Shown: positions 46,018-54,738, counted from the stretch's first letter. The stretch: 64,000 nt of DNA from Microbacterium sp. Root553 (GCF_001426995.1 NZ_LMFY01000001.1:2785471-2849470), one strand, 5' to 3'. A program made the numbers and translations. The notes: a model not told the origin generated them from the sequence alone.

Positions 46018-47456
46018 GCTGCGGATCCCTTCAGGTAGGCGGTGAGGCCCTGTCGTCCGCCCTCGCGGCCGTATCCGGACTCCTTGTAGCCGCCGAACGG
46101 GCTCGACGGGTCGAATCGGTTGAACGTGTTGGCCCAGATCACGCCCGCACGCAGGCGGTCGGCGACCGCGAGGATGCGCGAGCCCTTGTCCGACCAGATG
46201 CCCGCCGACAGGCCGTACGGCGTGTTGTTGGCCTTCGCGATCGCCTCCGCGGGGGTGCGGAAGGTCAGCACCGACAGCACGGGGCCGAACACCTCGTCGC
46301 GGGCGATCCGGTGCGAGGCCTCGACACCGGTGAAGATCGTCGGAGCGAACCAGAACCCCTTGTCGGGAATCGCGCAGTCCGCCGTCCAGCGCTCCGCGCC
46401 CTCGGCCTCGCCGATGTCGCTGAGCTCGCGGATGCGGGCGAGCTGCGCCGCCGAGTTGATCGCGCCGATGTCGGTGTTCTTGTCGAGCGGGTCGCCGAGA
46501 CGCAGCGTCGAGAGGCGGTTCTTCAGCCGATCGATGACCTCGTCGTGGATCGACTCCTGCACGAGCAGACGGCTTCCGGCGCAGCAGACATGCCCCTGGT
46601 TGAAGAAGATGCCGTTGACGATGCCCTCGACCGCCTGGTCGATGGGCGCGTCGTCGAACACGATGTTCGCGGCCTTGCCACCGAGCTCGAGCGTGAGCTT
46701 CTTGTTCGTTCCCGCGACGGCCCGCGCGATGTCACGGCCCACTCCGGTCGAGCCGGTGAACGCGACCTTGTCGACATCCGGGTGGCGCACGAGAGTGGCA
46801 CCCGTGGCACCGGCGCCCGTGATGATGTTGACCACACCCGCCGGCAGGTCCGCCTGCTGCAGGATCTCCGCGAAGATGAGCGCGGTGAGCGGCGTCGTCT
46901 CTGCAGGCTTGAGCACGACCGTGTTGCCGGCCGCGAGAGCGGGGGCGACCTTCCACGCCAGCATCAGCAGCGGGAAGTTCCACGGGATGATCTGCCCCGC
47001 GACGCCGAGCGCACGGGGGTCCGCACCGAGGCCCGCGTGGTCGAGCTTGTCCGCCCAGCCCGCGTAGTAGAAGAACCACGATGCGACGAGGGGCACGTCG
47101 ACGTCGCGGCTCTCCTTGATCGGCTTGCCGTTGTCGAGGCTCTCGGCGACCGCGAGCTCGCGAGCGCGCTCCTGCACGAGACGGGCGATGCGGAACAGGT
47201 ACTTGCCCCGATCGCGACCGCTCATCTTCGACCAGGTCCTGTCGTATGCACGACGGGCGGCGGCCACGGCGCGGTCGACGTCCTCATCGGAGGCCGAGGC
47301 GATCTCCGCGATGCGGCTCTCGTCGGCGGGTGAGATGGTGGTGAAGCTCGAGCCCGAGCCGTCGACGAACTCGCCGTCGATGAACAGCCCGTAGCTGTCC
47401 TTGAGGTTCAGGACTGACTTCGACTCCGGTGCCGGAGCGTATTCCAGGAATGACAT
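46014..47456 (-). CDS. Aldehyde dehydrogenase (NAD-dependent)
   Basis: Protein of 480 aa with the complete ALDH fold. The catalytic Cys is in FNQGHVCCAGSRLLVQ near 290, the general base Glu in LELGGKAANIVFDD near 255, and the coenzyme loop FTGSTGVGRDIA near 230. It likely oxidises the acetaldehyde released by DeoC to acetate. It follows deoC by 10 nt and is coupled to the half-length ALDH. The N-terminal PAPESKSVLNLKDSYGLFIDGEF is normal for family members. Cofactor assignment is inference. Confidence 0.93.
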   Translation of the reverse strand: MSFLEYAPAPESKSVLNLKDSYGLFIDGEFVDGSGSSFTTISPADESRIAEIASASDEDVDRAVAAARRAYDRTWSKMSGRDRGKYLFRIARLVQERARELAVAESLDNGKPIKESRDVDVPLVASWFFYYAGWADKLDHAGLGADPRALGVAGQIIPWNFPLLMLAWKVAPALAAGNTVVLKPAETTPLTALIFAEILQQADLPAGVVNIITGAGATGATLVRHPDVDKVAFTGSTGVGRDIARAVAGTNKKLTLELGGKAANIVFDDAPIDQAVEGIVNGIFFNQGHVCCAGSRLLVQESIHDEVIDRLKNRLSTLRLGDPLDKNTDIGAINSAAQLARIRELSDIGEAEGAERWTADCAIPDKGFWFAPTIFTGVEASHRIARDEVFGPVLSVLTFRTPAEAIAKANNTPYGLSAGIWSDKGSRILAVADRLRAGVIWANTFNRFDPSSPFGGYKESGYGREGGRQGLTAYLKGSAA

Positions 47457-47466
47457 ATGAGGGTTC

Positions 47467-48468
47467 CTAGTCGATCGTGACGTAGTCGGGGCCGGAGTAG
47501 TGTCCGGTGGTGAGCTTCTGGCGCTGCAGCAGTACGTCGTTCAGAAGGCTGGAGGCGCCGAAGCGGAACAGGTGCGGCTGGAGCCACTCCTCGCCCACGG
47601 TCTCGGCGACGGTGACGAGATACTTCACCGCGTCCTTCGAGGCACGGATCCCGCCGGCGGGCTTGACCCCGATGCGCTCCCCCGTGCCGCGATGCCAGTC
47701 GCGCACGGTCTCGAGCATGAGCAGCGTGGTGGGAAGAGTGGCGGCGGGCTGCACCTTGCCGGTCGACGTCTTGATGAAGTCCCCACCGGCCAGGATGCCG
47801 AGCCACGATGCCCGCTTGATGTTGTCGTACGTGTTGAGCTCGCCCGTCTCGAGGATGACCTTGAGTGAGGCGTAGGAGCCGTCGGCCCGGCGGCACGCCT
47901 CCTTGACCTGTGCGATCTGGTCGTAGACGAGACCGTAGCGGCCCGACAGGAACGCACCCCGGTCGATCACCATGTCGATCTCGTCCGCCCCGGCGGCCAC
48001 GGCCTCGGCGGTGTCCGCCAGCTTGATCGCCAGCGACGACCGTCCGCTCGGGAACGCCGTGGCCACGGCGGCCACCGAGATCAGCCCGTCGTCGGGGTCG
48101 CCATGCAGGTCGCCGAGAGCTGCGACGGCGTCGCCCACCATGTCGCCGTACACGCACACGGCGGCGACCCTGGGGGTCGACGGATCCGCGGCATCCGGGT
48201 TCTTCGCCTTGGCGACCAGCGAGCGCACCTTGCCCGGCGTGTCCGAGCCCTCGAGGGTCGTGAGGTCGATCAGCTTGATGATCGTGTCCAGCGCCCACGC
48301 CTTGGAGGTGGTCTTGATGGACCGCGTTCCGAGGCCCGCGGCGCGCTGCTCGAGTCCCACGGCGTCGACGCCGGGGAGGCCGTGCAGGAATCTGCGGAGC
48401 GTGGCGTCGTCCGGCTCACCGCCGAGGACGTCCACCGCCGCTCTGCGGCTGAGTTCTTGGGTCGTCAC
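47467..48468 (-). CDS. deoC: Deoxyribose-phosphate aldolase
   Basis: Protein of 333 aa that splits 2-deoxyribose 5-phosphate into acetaldehyde and glyceraldehyde 3-phosphate. Schiff-base Lys is in VGVKPAGGIRASKDAV-like segment (GERIGVKPAGGIR near 258), the catalytic region KVILETGELN near 200, and EIDMVIDRGAFLSGR near 165. Longer than E. coli DeoC (259 aa), as in many actinobacteria. GTG 48468 overlaps the regulator stop (GTGA). Its product feeds the ALDH and lower glycolysis. Confidence 0.93.
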   Translation of the reverse strand: MTTQELSRRAAVDVLGGEPDDATLRRFLHGLPGVDAVGLEQRAAGLGTRSIKTTSKAWALDTIIKLIDLTTLEGSDTPGKVRSLVAKAKNPDAADPSTPRVAAVCVYGDMVGDAVAALGDLHGDPDDGLISVAAVATAFPSGRSSLAIKLADTAEAVAAGADEIDMVIDRGAFLSGRYGLVYDQIAQVKEACRRADGSYASLKVILETGELNTYDNIKRASWLGILAGGDFIKTSTGKVQPAATLPTTLLMLETVRDWHRGTGERIGVKPAGGIRASKDAVKYLVTVAETVGEEWLQPHLFRFGASSLLNDVLLQRQKLTTGHYSGPDYVTID

Positions 48469-49400
48469 TGTTCCTCCAACAATGCTCGTGCTGTGGTCTC
48501 ATCGGTCACGAGGACGCTGCACAGGCCGCTGGAGACGACCGTGCGTGCGATGTCGTGCTTGGCGTCACCGGCGGTGACGAAGATCGAGCGCTCGGCTCCG
48601 CGGAGCCGGCTGAGCTCCACCCCGACCGTGCGGGCGTCGAGCTGCGGGTCGACGACGTTGCCGTCGGCGTCGATGTACCGCCCGAGCACATCGCCCACGG
48701 CGCCGCGGCGCGCGAGCTCCTCGACGTCGGATGCCGTGAGGTAGCCGTTCTCGACGTGGGCGGAGGTGGCGTCGCAGGGCCCTGCGGTGAACAGGAACGC
48801 CTGGGCCTCTGCGGCCTCCTCGAGAACCGCCGCGACGGTGCGGTCGGATTCGATGGCCTGCTTGGTCTCGACCCGTTCGAGGATCGCGGGGCTCGGGAGC
48901 AGCGAGACGTGTCCGGATGCGCGCTGGGCGATCGTCACGGCGAGGCCCGCAGCCCCGCCGGATCGCCGGTTCAGGCTCACTCCTCCGTTGAGCTGCACGA
49001 CGGTCACCCCGGTGGCCCACCCTTCCGGCAGCGCTTCGGCGACCGCACGAAGCGTGCGTCCCCAGCTGACGCCGAGCGTGCGGGGAACGGGGCGCATCGC
49101 GGTGAGGAAGTCGGCCGCGGCCTGGGCGACCCTCTCGAGCGTGCCGTCATCGCCGTCGGGCGCGGGCACCACGATGGCCGCAGCCAGCCCGTGTCGCTCG
49201 ACGAGCTGACGCTCGAGTCCGAGCCGCCGGGCGCGGGGATGCACGATCTCGATGCGGACGATGCCGCGCTCGCGAGCCTGGGTGAGCAGACGGCCCACCT
49301 TCCACCGCGAGAGGCCGAGGAGGGCGCCGATCTCGTCCTGCGTCTTGTCCTCGTCGTAGTAGAGCTCTGCGACGCGGACCATGGTCAGTTCGTCTTCCAC
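48465..49400 (-). CDS. SorC/DeoR-type sugar-binding transcriptional regulator
   Basis: Protein of 311 aa. The N-terminal HTH reads LYYDEDKTQDEIGALLGLSR, followed by WKVGRLLTQARERGIVRIEI. The C-terminal SorC sugar-phosphate domain contains LGVSWGRTLRAVAEAL near 115 and a conserved IFVTAGDAKHDI near 280. It lies at the head of the deoC-ALDH-ALDH unit and is the obvious candidate regulator; in B. subtilis DeoR of this family is inactivated by deoxyribose-5-phosphate. GTG 49400 has GGAGG 6 nt upstream and a TAGACT -10 at 49421-49426. Confidence 0.92.
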   Translation of the reverse strand: MEDELTMVRVAELYYDEDKTQDEIGALLGLSRWKVGRLLTQARERGIVRIEIVHPRARRLGLERQLVERHGLAAAIVVPAPDGDDGTLERVAQAAADFLTAMRPVPRTLGVSWGRTLRAVAEALPEGWATGVTVVQLNGGVSLNRRSGGAAGLAVTIAQRASGHVSLLPSPAILERVETKQAIESDRTVAAVLEEAAEAQAFLFTAGPCDATSAHVENGYLTASDVEELARRGAVGDVLGRYIDADGNVVDPQLDARTVGVELSRLRGAERSIFVTAGDAKHDIARTVVSSGLCSVLVTDETTARALLEEQ

Positions 49401-49420
49401 GGCATCCTCCTTCCCGCTCC

Positions 49421-49426
49421 AGTCTA
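49421..49426 (-). promoter_or_regulatory. -10 element TAGACT of the deoC regulon operon
   Basis: TAGACT on the minus strand about 20 nt before the GTG at 49400. Confidence 0.5.
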
Positions 49427-49521
49427 TGACCGGAACACCGTTCGCGCACCCTCCTGCTCACATGAGCAAAGACCGTCGGTCGGCGCGCGCATCCGTCGAG
49501 CCGGGGGCCGAATACGACGAA

Positions 49522-49549
49522 GGGACGCCGACCCGAAGGCCGACGTCCC
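49522..49549 (-). terminator. Terminator after clpP2
   Basis: GGGACGTCGGCC, loop TTCG, GGTCGGCGTCCC: a 12-bp stem with two G-T pairs, 16 nt after the clpP2 stop. Confidence 0.7.
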
Positions 49550-49565
49550 TGTCCGATCGCAGTGA

Positions 49566-50207
49566 TCAGGCGCGCTTGCGCGAGGTGAGCACCTGGTCGA
49601 CGATGCCGTAGTCGAGCGCCTCGGCGGCCGAGAGGATCTTGTCGCGATCGATGTCGCGGTTGACCTGCTCGACGGGCTTGCCGGTGTGGCGAGCCATGGT
49701 CTCCTCGAGCCAGGTGCGCATCCGGAGGATCTCCGCGGCCTGGATCTCGATGTCGGAGGCCTGACCGTGCCCGGCCTCGCCCATCGCCGGCTGGTGCATG
49801 AGCACGCGGGCGTTGGGCAGTGCGAGACGCTTGCCGGGGTGACCGCCCGCGAGCAGCACGGAGGCGGCCGACGCCGCCTGACCGAGCACGACCGTCTGGA
49901 TCTGCGGCGCGACGTACTGCATCGTGTCGTAGATCGCGGTCATCGCGGTGAACGAACCACCGGGCGAGTTGATGTACATCGTGATGTCACGCTCGGAGTC
50001 CTGGCTCTCCAGAACGAGCAGCTGGGCCATCACGTCGTCGGCCGATGCGTCGTCGACCTGCACGCCGAGGAAGATCACGCGGTCTTCGAACAGCTTGTTG
50101 TAGGGGTCCTGACGCTTGAAGCCGTAGGCCGTGCGCTCCTCGAACTGAGGAAGCACGTAGCGGCTGGAAGGCAGGTCGCCGGCAGAGCGGAAGGTGGGTG
50201 AGTACAT
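49566..50207 (-). CDS. clpP2: ATP-dependent Clp protease proteolytic subunit ClpP2
   Basis: Protein of 213 aa. The ClpP triad is visible: Ser in [14 protein letters not shown] near 109, His in VLMHQPAMG near 133, Asp further on near DIDRDK. N-terminal [11 protein letters not shown] is probably processed. Actinobacteria form a mixed ClpP1P2 complex driven by ClpX or ClpC. ATG 50207 follows the clpP1 stop by 20 nt. Co-transcribed with clpP1. Confidence 0.95.
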   Translation of the reverse strand: MYSPTFRSAGDLPSSRYVLPQFEERTAYGFKRQDPYNKLFEDRVIFLGVQVDDASADDVMAQLLVLESQDSERDITMYINSPGGSFTAMTAIYDTMQYVAPQIQTVVLGQAASAASVLLAGGHPGKRLALPNARVLMHQPAMGEAGHGQASDIEIQAAEILRMRTWLEETMARHTGKPVEQVNRDIDRDKILSAAEALDYGIVDQVLTSRKRA

Positions 50208-50227
50208 GAGAGTCCTTTCGCTTTCCG

Positions 50228-50824
50228 TTACTTGATGTCCTGGTCGGTTCCGCCGCCGCCGATGACGTCGGTGGCCGAGTCGCGGATGTGGTCGACGAAG
50301 CCGTACTCCAGCGCCTCGTCGGCGGTGAACCAGCGGTCGCGGTCACCGTCGGCATTGATCTGCTCGACCGACTTGCCGGTCTGCGCCGCGGTGATCTCGG
50401 CGAGGCGGTTCTTCATCGACGTGATCAGCTGGGCCTGCGTCTGGATGTCGCTCGACGTTCCGCCGAAGCCACCGTGCGGCTGGTGCAGCAGCACGCGGGC
50501 GTTCGGGGTGATGTATCGCTTGCCCTTGGTGCCCGCGGTCAGCAGCAGCTGTCCCATGGACGCCGCCATGCCGATGCCGACCGTGACGATGTCGTTCGGG
50601 ACGAACTGCATCGTGTCGTAGATCGCCATGCCGGCGGTGATCGACCCACCGGGCGAGTTGATGTAGAGGTAGATGTCCTTGTCGGAGTCTTCCGCGGCGA
50701 GAAGGAGGATCTTCGCGCAGATCTCATTGGCGTTCTCGTCGCGCACCTCCGATCCCAGCCAGATGATGCGGTCCTTCAACAGTCTGTCGAAGACGCTCGT
50801 AGCGAGGAGGGGTTCTGCAGCCAT
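50228..50824 (-). CDS. clpP1: ATP-dependent Clp protease proteolytic subunit ClpP1
   Basis: Protein of 198 aa. Catalytic Ser in [14 protein letters not shown] near 97, His in [11 protein letters not shown] near 122, and Asp in [10 protein letters not shown] near 171. First of the clpP1-clpP2 pair; ATG 50824 has AGGAGC upstream and a TAGATT -10 at 50857-50862. The separate promoter means it need not depend on tig. Confidence 0.95.
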   Translation of the reverse strand: MAAEPLLATSVFDRLLKDRIIWLGSEVRDENANEICAKILLLAAEDSDKDIYLYINSPGGSITAGMAIYDTMQFVPNDIVTVGIGMAASMGQLLLTAGTKGKRYITPNARVLLHQPHGGFGGTSSDIQTQAQLITSMKNRLAEITAAQTGKSVEQINADGDRDRWFTADEALEYGFVDHIRDSATDVIGGGGTDQDIK

Positions 50825-50856
50825 GTCAGCTCCTGATTCCGTGTTTCAGTGATTCG

Positions 50857-50862
50857 AATCTA
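50857..50862 (-). promoter_or_regulatory. -10 element TAGATT of clpP1-clpP2
   Basis: TAGATT on the minus strand in the gap between clpP1 and the TPR-like gene, leader about 26 nt. No ClgR-type motif could be confirmed. Confidence 0.45.
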
Positions 50863-50905
50863 CCGGCGACGACGCAGCGCCCAGGCCGTGTTCGCCGTCG
50901 GCATA

Positions 50906-51403
50906 TCAGCCGTCGAGCTCGGCGATCTCGTGGGCGTACGCGGTCATCGAGCGGTGGTAGCGCGGGAGATGCGGGACCAGCGCGAGCAGGGCCACCGAAA
51001 GACCCTGCGCGGGACGACCCGCACTCGCCAGGATCAGCGCGTGCACGGTCGCCACCGCGTCCCGATACGGGCCGTCCGCAGAGAGCTCCTCCTCGGCGCG
51101 GATGACGGCGAGAGCGTCGTCGTACTCGCCGAGGTTGCGCAGCGAACTCGCCAGCTGGATGACGCACTGCGGGCGGTGCTCCTCGTCGAGCCCCAGTGCC
51201 AGCGCACGCCGGTACAGCTCGACGGCCTCGGCGGGGCGGCCGGCGGAGTCGCGGGCACCGGCGCGTTCGAACTCGGCGCGCGCATCGCCACTCCCCCGCT
51301 CGGCGGCGAGGGCGTCGATCCTCGCGATCGTGTCGTCCCCGACCTCATCCCCGGAGGCGTCGGCCCACACCTCGTCGATCCGTTCGTCCCAGCTCTTCTC
51401 CAT
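50906..51403 (-). CDS. TPR-like protein
   Basis: Soluble protein of 165 aa, helical throughout. Two tetratricopeptide-like units are seen (about 60-95 RPAEAVELYRRALALGLD; about 95-125 LGEYDDALAVIRAEEEL). ATG 51403 follows AAGGAG with 7-nt spacing. The family is found in actinobacteria and is sometimes named tetratricopeptide repeat protein 5. It lies between tig and clpP1, in the same direction, just after the tig terminator. A role as protein-interaction partner is inferred only from the fold. Confidence 0.85.
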   Translation of the reverse strand: MEKSWDERIDEVWADASGDEVGDDTIARIDALAAERGSGDARAEFERAGARDSAGRPAEAVELYRRALALGLDEEHRPQCVIQLASSLRNLGEYDDALAVIRAEEELSADGPYRDAVATVHALILASAGRPAQGLSVALLALVPHLPRYHRSMTAYAHEIAELDG

Positions 51404-51437
51404 GCCGTGCTCCTTCGGTGCGTCGTGCGACGAGAAA

Positions 51438-51463
51438 GGGGCGGATGCCGCAGCATCCGCCCC
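51438..51463 (-). terminator. Terminator after trigger factor gene
   Basis: GGGGCGGATG, 6-nt loop, CATCCGCCCC and then TTTCTCG on the minus strand. Confidence 0.75.
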
Positions 51464-51484
51464 TCTCATCGAGATCGTGTTCGA

Positions 51485-53011
51485 TCACTCAGCCTTGTCG
51501 GCAGCCTTCTTGGCCGGAGCCTTTTTGGCGGCGGGCTTCTTCGCGGCGGGCTTCTCAGCCGCCTCGGCGTCGTCGGCCTTCTTCGCAGGGGCCTTCTTCG
51601 CAGCAGGCTTCTTCGCAGCGGGCTTCTCAGCCGCCTCGGCGTCGTCAGCCTTCTTCGCAGGGGCCTTCTTCGCAGCAGCCTTCTTGGCGGGCTTCTCCTC
51701 AGCCGCAGCCTCGGACTCGTCCGCTGCCTCGTCGTCGGTCACGACGAAGTCGGACAGGTCAACGGGCTTGCCGTTGGTGTCGACGACCTTGACCTTGCCG
51801 AGCGCGATCGCGAGAGCCTTGTTACGGGCGACCTCGCCGACGAGCGCCGGGAGCTGGTTCGACGACTGCAGCGCCTCGACGAACTCCTGCGGAGCCATGC
51901 CGTACTGCGACGCGGACTGGATGAGGTACTGCGAGAGCTCCTCCTGCGAGACCTGCACGTCGGCCTGCTCGGCGATCGTGTCGAGGAGCACCTGCGTGCG
52001 GAACTGCTTCTCGCTGGCCTCGGTCACCTCGGCGCGGTGCACGTCGTCGTCGAGACGGCTCTCGCCCTCGAGGTGGTTGTGCACCTCGTCCTCGATGAGC
52101 TTCGGCGGCACCGGGATGTCGATCTGCTCGAGCAGCGTCTCGACGAGCTTGTCGCGCGCCGCGGAGCCCTGGGTGAAGACGCCCTGCTGCGACACGCGCT
52201 CGACGAGGCTCGCACGGAGCTCGGCGATCGTGTCGAACTCGCTGGCGATCTGCGCGAAGTCGTCGTCGGCCTCGGGGAGCTCGCGCTCCTTGACGGCCTT
52301 GACCGACACCGAGACCTCGGCCTCGGAACCGGCGTGGTCGCCGCCGACGAGTGCCGAACGGAAAGTCGTGTCCTCACCGGCGGTGAGCGACTCGATCGCG
52401 TCGTCGATGCCCTCGAGCAGCTCGCCCGAGCCGACCTCGTAGGACACACCCTCGGCGCGGTCGATCTCGGCGCCGTCGATGGTGGCGACGAGGTCGAGCT
52501 CGACGAAGTCGCCCTTGGCTGCCGGGCGGTCGACGGGAACGAGCGTGCCGAAGCGGGCACGGAGGTTCTCGACCTCTGCATCGATCGCGGCCTCATCGGC
52601 CTCGATCGCGTCGACGGTCAGGGTGATGCCGTCGTACGCGGGGATCTCGATCTCCGGACGGACGTCGACCTCGATGTCCACGAGCAGGTCGCCCGAGAAG
52701 TCCTTCTCGTTCGGCCACTGCGTGATGTCGGCGGCCGGACGGCCGACGACACGGAGCTTGTGCTCGACGGTCGCCTCGCGGAAGAACTTGTCGAGGCCCT
52801 CGTTGACCGCGTGCTCGATGACCGCGCCGCGCCCGATGCGCTGGTCGATGATCGGAGCCGGGACCTTGCCCTTGCGGAAGCCGGGGATCTGGACGTCCTG
52901 AGCGATGTGCTCGTAGGCGTGCGCGATGCTGGGCTTGAGGTCGTCGGGGGTGACCGTGATGCTGAGCTTGACCCGGGTCGGGGTCAGCTTCTCGACGGTG
53001 CTGTTCGCCAT
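51485..53011 (-). CDS. tig: Trigger factor with Lys/Ala-rich C-terminal tail
   Basis: Ribosome-associated chaperone and prolyl isomerase of 508 aa. The ribosome-binding signature GFRKGKVP is at 44-51, the FKBP-like domain near 155-245, and the helical C-terminal chaperone part up to about 437. A tail of about 71 residues follows: Lys, Ala and Pro with two copies of a 24-residue unit. This resembles histone H1-like or HU tails and is not part of ordinary trigger factor. ATG 53011 follows AAGGAGAG with 10-nt spacing. tRNA-Pro lies 62 nt upstream on the same strand and shares its promoter. Confidence 0.95.
   Translation of the reverse strand: MANSTVEKLTPTRVKLSITVTPDDLKPSIAHAYEHIAQDVQIPGFRKGKVPAPIIDQRIGRGAVIEHAVNEGLDKFFREATVEHKLRVVGRPAADITQWPNEKDFSGDLLVDIEVDVRPEIEIPAYDGITLTVDAIEADEAAIDAEVENLRARFGTLVPVDRPAAKGDFVELDLVATIDGAEIDRAEGVSYEVGSGELLEGIDDAIESLTAGEDTTFRSALVGGDHAGSEAEVSVSVKAVKERELPEADDDFAQIASEFDTIAELRASLVERVSQQGVFTQGSAARDKLVETLLEQIDIPVPPKLIEDEVHNHLEGESRLDDDVHRAEVTEASEKQFRTQVLLDTIAEQADVQVSQEELSQYLIQSASQYGMAPQEFVEALQSSNQLPALVGEVARNKALAIALGKVKVVDTNGKPVDLSDFVVTDDEAADESEAAAEEKPAKKAAAKKAPAKKADDAEAAEKPAAKKPAAKKAPAKKADDAEAAEKPAAKKPAAKKAPAKKAADKAE
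51513..51690 (-). repeat. 72-nt repeat in the tail of tig
   Basis: Two near-identical 72-nt units (24 codons) with marker CTTCTCAGCCGCCTCGGC at about 51551 and 51623 on the plus strand. Coding repeat; units differ by few bases. Confidence 0.85.
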
Positions 53012-53073
53012 TCTGGTGTGCTCTCCTTGTGATTTCCGCGCTGAATCGCGGCTGTCAGGCCGTTGAAGCCGTG

Positions 53074-53147
53074 TCGGGGCGACAGGAGTTGAACCTGCGA
53101 CCTCCCGCTCCCAAAGCGGGCGCTCTACCAAACTGAGCTACGCCCCG
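53074..53147 (-). tRNA. tRNA-Pro (anticodon TGG)
   Basis: A 74-nt cloverleaf: acceptor CGGGGCG/CGCCCCG, D-arm GCTC/GAGC, anticodon stem CCCGC/GCGGG with loop TTTGGGA (TGG), T-arm GCAGG/CCTGT, discriminator A. CCA not encoded. Confidence 0.95.
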
Positions 53148-53177
53148 GGGAATCCGCATGCAGATTCAGCCCCACCG

Positions 53178-53206
53178 AGTCTAACGGACACGAGCACTCC
53201 CGTCAG
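53178..53206 (-). promoter_or_regulatory. Promoter of tRNA-Pro and tig (-35 CTGACG, -10 TAGACT)
   Basis: CTGACG at 53201-53206 and TAGACT at 53178-53183 with a 17-nt spacer; predicted start about 53171, 24 nt before the tRNA. It is divergent to the tRNA-Gly promoter. Confidence 0.6.
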
Positions 53207-53211
53207 TCCGC

Positions 53212-53217
53212 TATGAT
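53212..53217 (+). promoter_or_regulatory. -10 element TATGAT of tRNA-Gly
   Basis: TATGAT, near consensus, 39 nt before the tRNA. The -35 falls inside the divergent tRNA-Pro promoter region. Confidence 0.5.
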
Positions 53218-53256
53218 CGATGAGTCGGCATGCACCGCGAGGAACCTGCTGACAAC

Positions 53257-53327
53257 GGGGCTGTAGCTTAGTGGTAAAGCCTCTGTCTTCCAAACAGATG
53301 ATGCGAGTTCGATTCTCGTCAGCCCCT
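53257..53327 (+). tRNA. tRNA-Gly (anticodon TCC)
   Basis: A 71-nt cloverleaf: GGGGCTG/CAGCCCC acceptor, D-arm GCTT/AAGC, anticodon stem TCTGT/ACAGA with loop CTTCCAA (TCC), T-arm GCGAG/CTCGT with one G-T pair, discriminator T. Confidence 0.95.
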
Positions 53328-53333
53328 CACTCC

Positions 53334-53363
53334 GAAGGCCCCCGCAGAGATGCGGGGGCCTTC
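53334..53363 (+). terminator. Terminator after tRNA-Gly
   Basis: GAAGGCCCCCGCA, loop GAGA, TGCGGGGGCCTTC: a 13-bp perfect stem directly after the tRNA. Confidence 0.8.
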
Positions 53364-53399
53364 GACGTTCCCGCGGTGGCCGCACGTCTCGCAGCCGCG

Positions 53400-53405
53400 T
53401 ATCCT
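53400..53405 (+). promoter_or_regulatory. -10 element TATCCT of the gene at 53462
   Basis: TATCCT, 56 nt before the ATG; start near 53412. Confidence 0.45.
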
Positions 53406-53461
53406 TCAGGCAGAGTCGACGGTGTCGAGGAACGCGGGCTCCGACCGGAGGTCCCGCACGA

Positions 53462-54655
53462 ATGACTCCCCTCACCGCCCCCGACCCCGGTGGTCATCTC
53501 CTCCCTGCCCACCTCGCCGGCCCCGTGCCGACGGCGCGTCGCCGCAGACCACGCCGCGGGGTCGTCCTCGCTCTTCTGGGTGCACTCATCGTCGTCGGCG
53601 GGCTGGGCGGGCTGCAGCTCACCGCGAGCCTGGGCTACGACGATTCGCGCGCCCAGTTCGCGCAGGCTCTCGACACCGCCGAAGGACGAGCGGCCGAGAT
53701 CCGTCGGACGACCGACGAGCTGATCTCGATCACGGACGCGGCGAGTCAGCTCGTCGAGCTCGATTCAGGGATGCTCACGGATCCGCAGACGAAGGAGCAG
53801 CTCGCCGCCTCCGTGGCGTCCGCGAGCGAGACCACGTCGACCACCGGGGAGCTCCTCGACGAGGACCTTCCGGATGCCGAGGCGAAGCCCGTGACCTTCT
53901 GGGACCTCTTCGCGGCGTCCACCGCTCTGCGCACCGACGCGGAGGTCCTCGAGAGGCTCGACACGGAGCTGGCCGACGAGTCCCCCGCCCTCGACGCCGC
54001 ATCATCGGATCTCATGGAGTCGGGTCTCGCGTTCCTCGGGTCCGCGGCCGACGCGGCCGCCCCGTTCGAGGCGGCGCACATCTCGGCGAAGAACGACGAT
54101 GTGATCGCGCTGCGGAACGCCGCAGCGTCGGTGTCAGAGGTCACCGCCCTGGATGAGGGAAGCGTGAGCAGCTTCACCGCCCTGCAGGATGCCGCAGCAC
54201 AGGTCGTCACCTCCGAGAACGCAGAGCTCGCGGAGAAGGCGGGCCCGCTTCAGGGGGTCCGGCTCGAGGTCGAGGCCTTCGCGCGCTCGCTGGCACCGGG
54301 CGTGCTGATCGAGTTCGACTGGAGCCCGGTCGTCAACGGCGCGGGGTACGGCGGCAGCATGGGCGGGCTGACGACCTGGTGGTGGGACGAACCCGATCGT
54401 GCGCTGATCGAGCTCTCGGACTCGGTGGCCGCGCAGTGGCCCGCCGAGCGCAGCAGGGCTCTCGTCGCGCACGAGGTCGGTCACGCGATCAGCGTGAAGT
54501 GCGAGGGCATGTACGACGCATCCACCCAGGACAGCATCGAGAAGTGGGCGACCGCGTGGGCGATCGGCATGGGGTTCTCCGACGACGCGAACGGCGTCTC
54601 GGCGTACGGCTACCCGCCGCAGTCCTACATCGACGCCGCCCTGGCCTGTCGCTGA
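53462..54655 (+). CDS. Membrane-anchored protein with HEVGH zinc-protease motif
   Basis: Protein of 397 aa. After a cytoplasmic Arg-rich N-terminus, one TM helix (GVVLALLGALIVVGGLGGLQL near 35-55) anchors a long extracytoplasmic part. Residues 60-290 are helical and Ala/Glu/Asp-rich, possibly a coiled coil. The C-terminal domain (about 285-397) has LVAHEVGHAISVKCEG near 340-350; HEVGH is a gluzincin-type zinc site, with a possible third ligand Glu in SIEKWATAW. CEGM and the final LACR may form a disulphide. Family not recognised; role as an envelope protease is inference. GGAGG lies 10 nt before the ATG. Confidence 0.8.
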   Translation: MTPLTAPDPGGHLLPAHLAGPVPTARRRRPRRGVVLALLGALIVVGGLGGLQLTASLGYDDSRAQFAQALDTAEGRAAEIRRTTDELISITDAASQLVELDSGMLTDPQTKEQLAASVASASETTSTTGELLDEDLPDAEAKPVTFWDLFAASTALRTDAEVLERLDTELADESPALDAASSDLMESGLAFLGSAADAAAPFEAAHISAKNDDVIALRNAAASVSEVTALDEGSVSSFTALQDAAAQVVTSENAELAEKAGPLQGVRLEVEAFARSLAPGVLIEFDWSPVVNGAGYGGSMGGLTTWWWDEPDRALIELSDSVAAQWPAERSRALVAHEVGHAISVKCEGMYDASTQDSIEKWATAWAIGMGFSDDANGVSAYGYPPQSYIDAALACR

Positions 54656-54680
54656 TCGCCGCTGCCTGCGCACCGTCAGG

Positions 54681-54725
54681 ATACGAAGAAGCCGCCGCGA
54701 TCGGATCGCGGCGGCTTCTTCGTAT
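54681..54725. terminator. Bidirectional terminator between the HEVGH gene and rbpA
   Basis: A perfect 21-bp inverted repeat (ATACGAAGAAGCCGCCGCGAT and its complement) with loop CGG between convergent stops at 54655 and 54739. Confidence 0.85.
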
Positions 54726-54738
54726 GATCAGGTCGAGG

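Noticed and set aside
51513..51690. Second repeat region resembling a minisatellite or array.
   Set aside because: It is part of tig coding DNA; the 72-nt period equals 24 codons.
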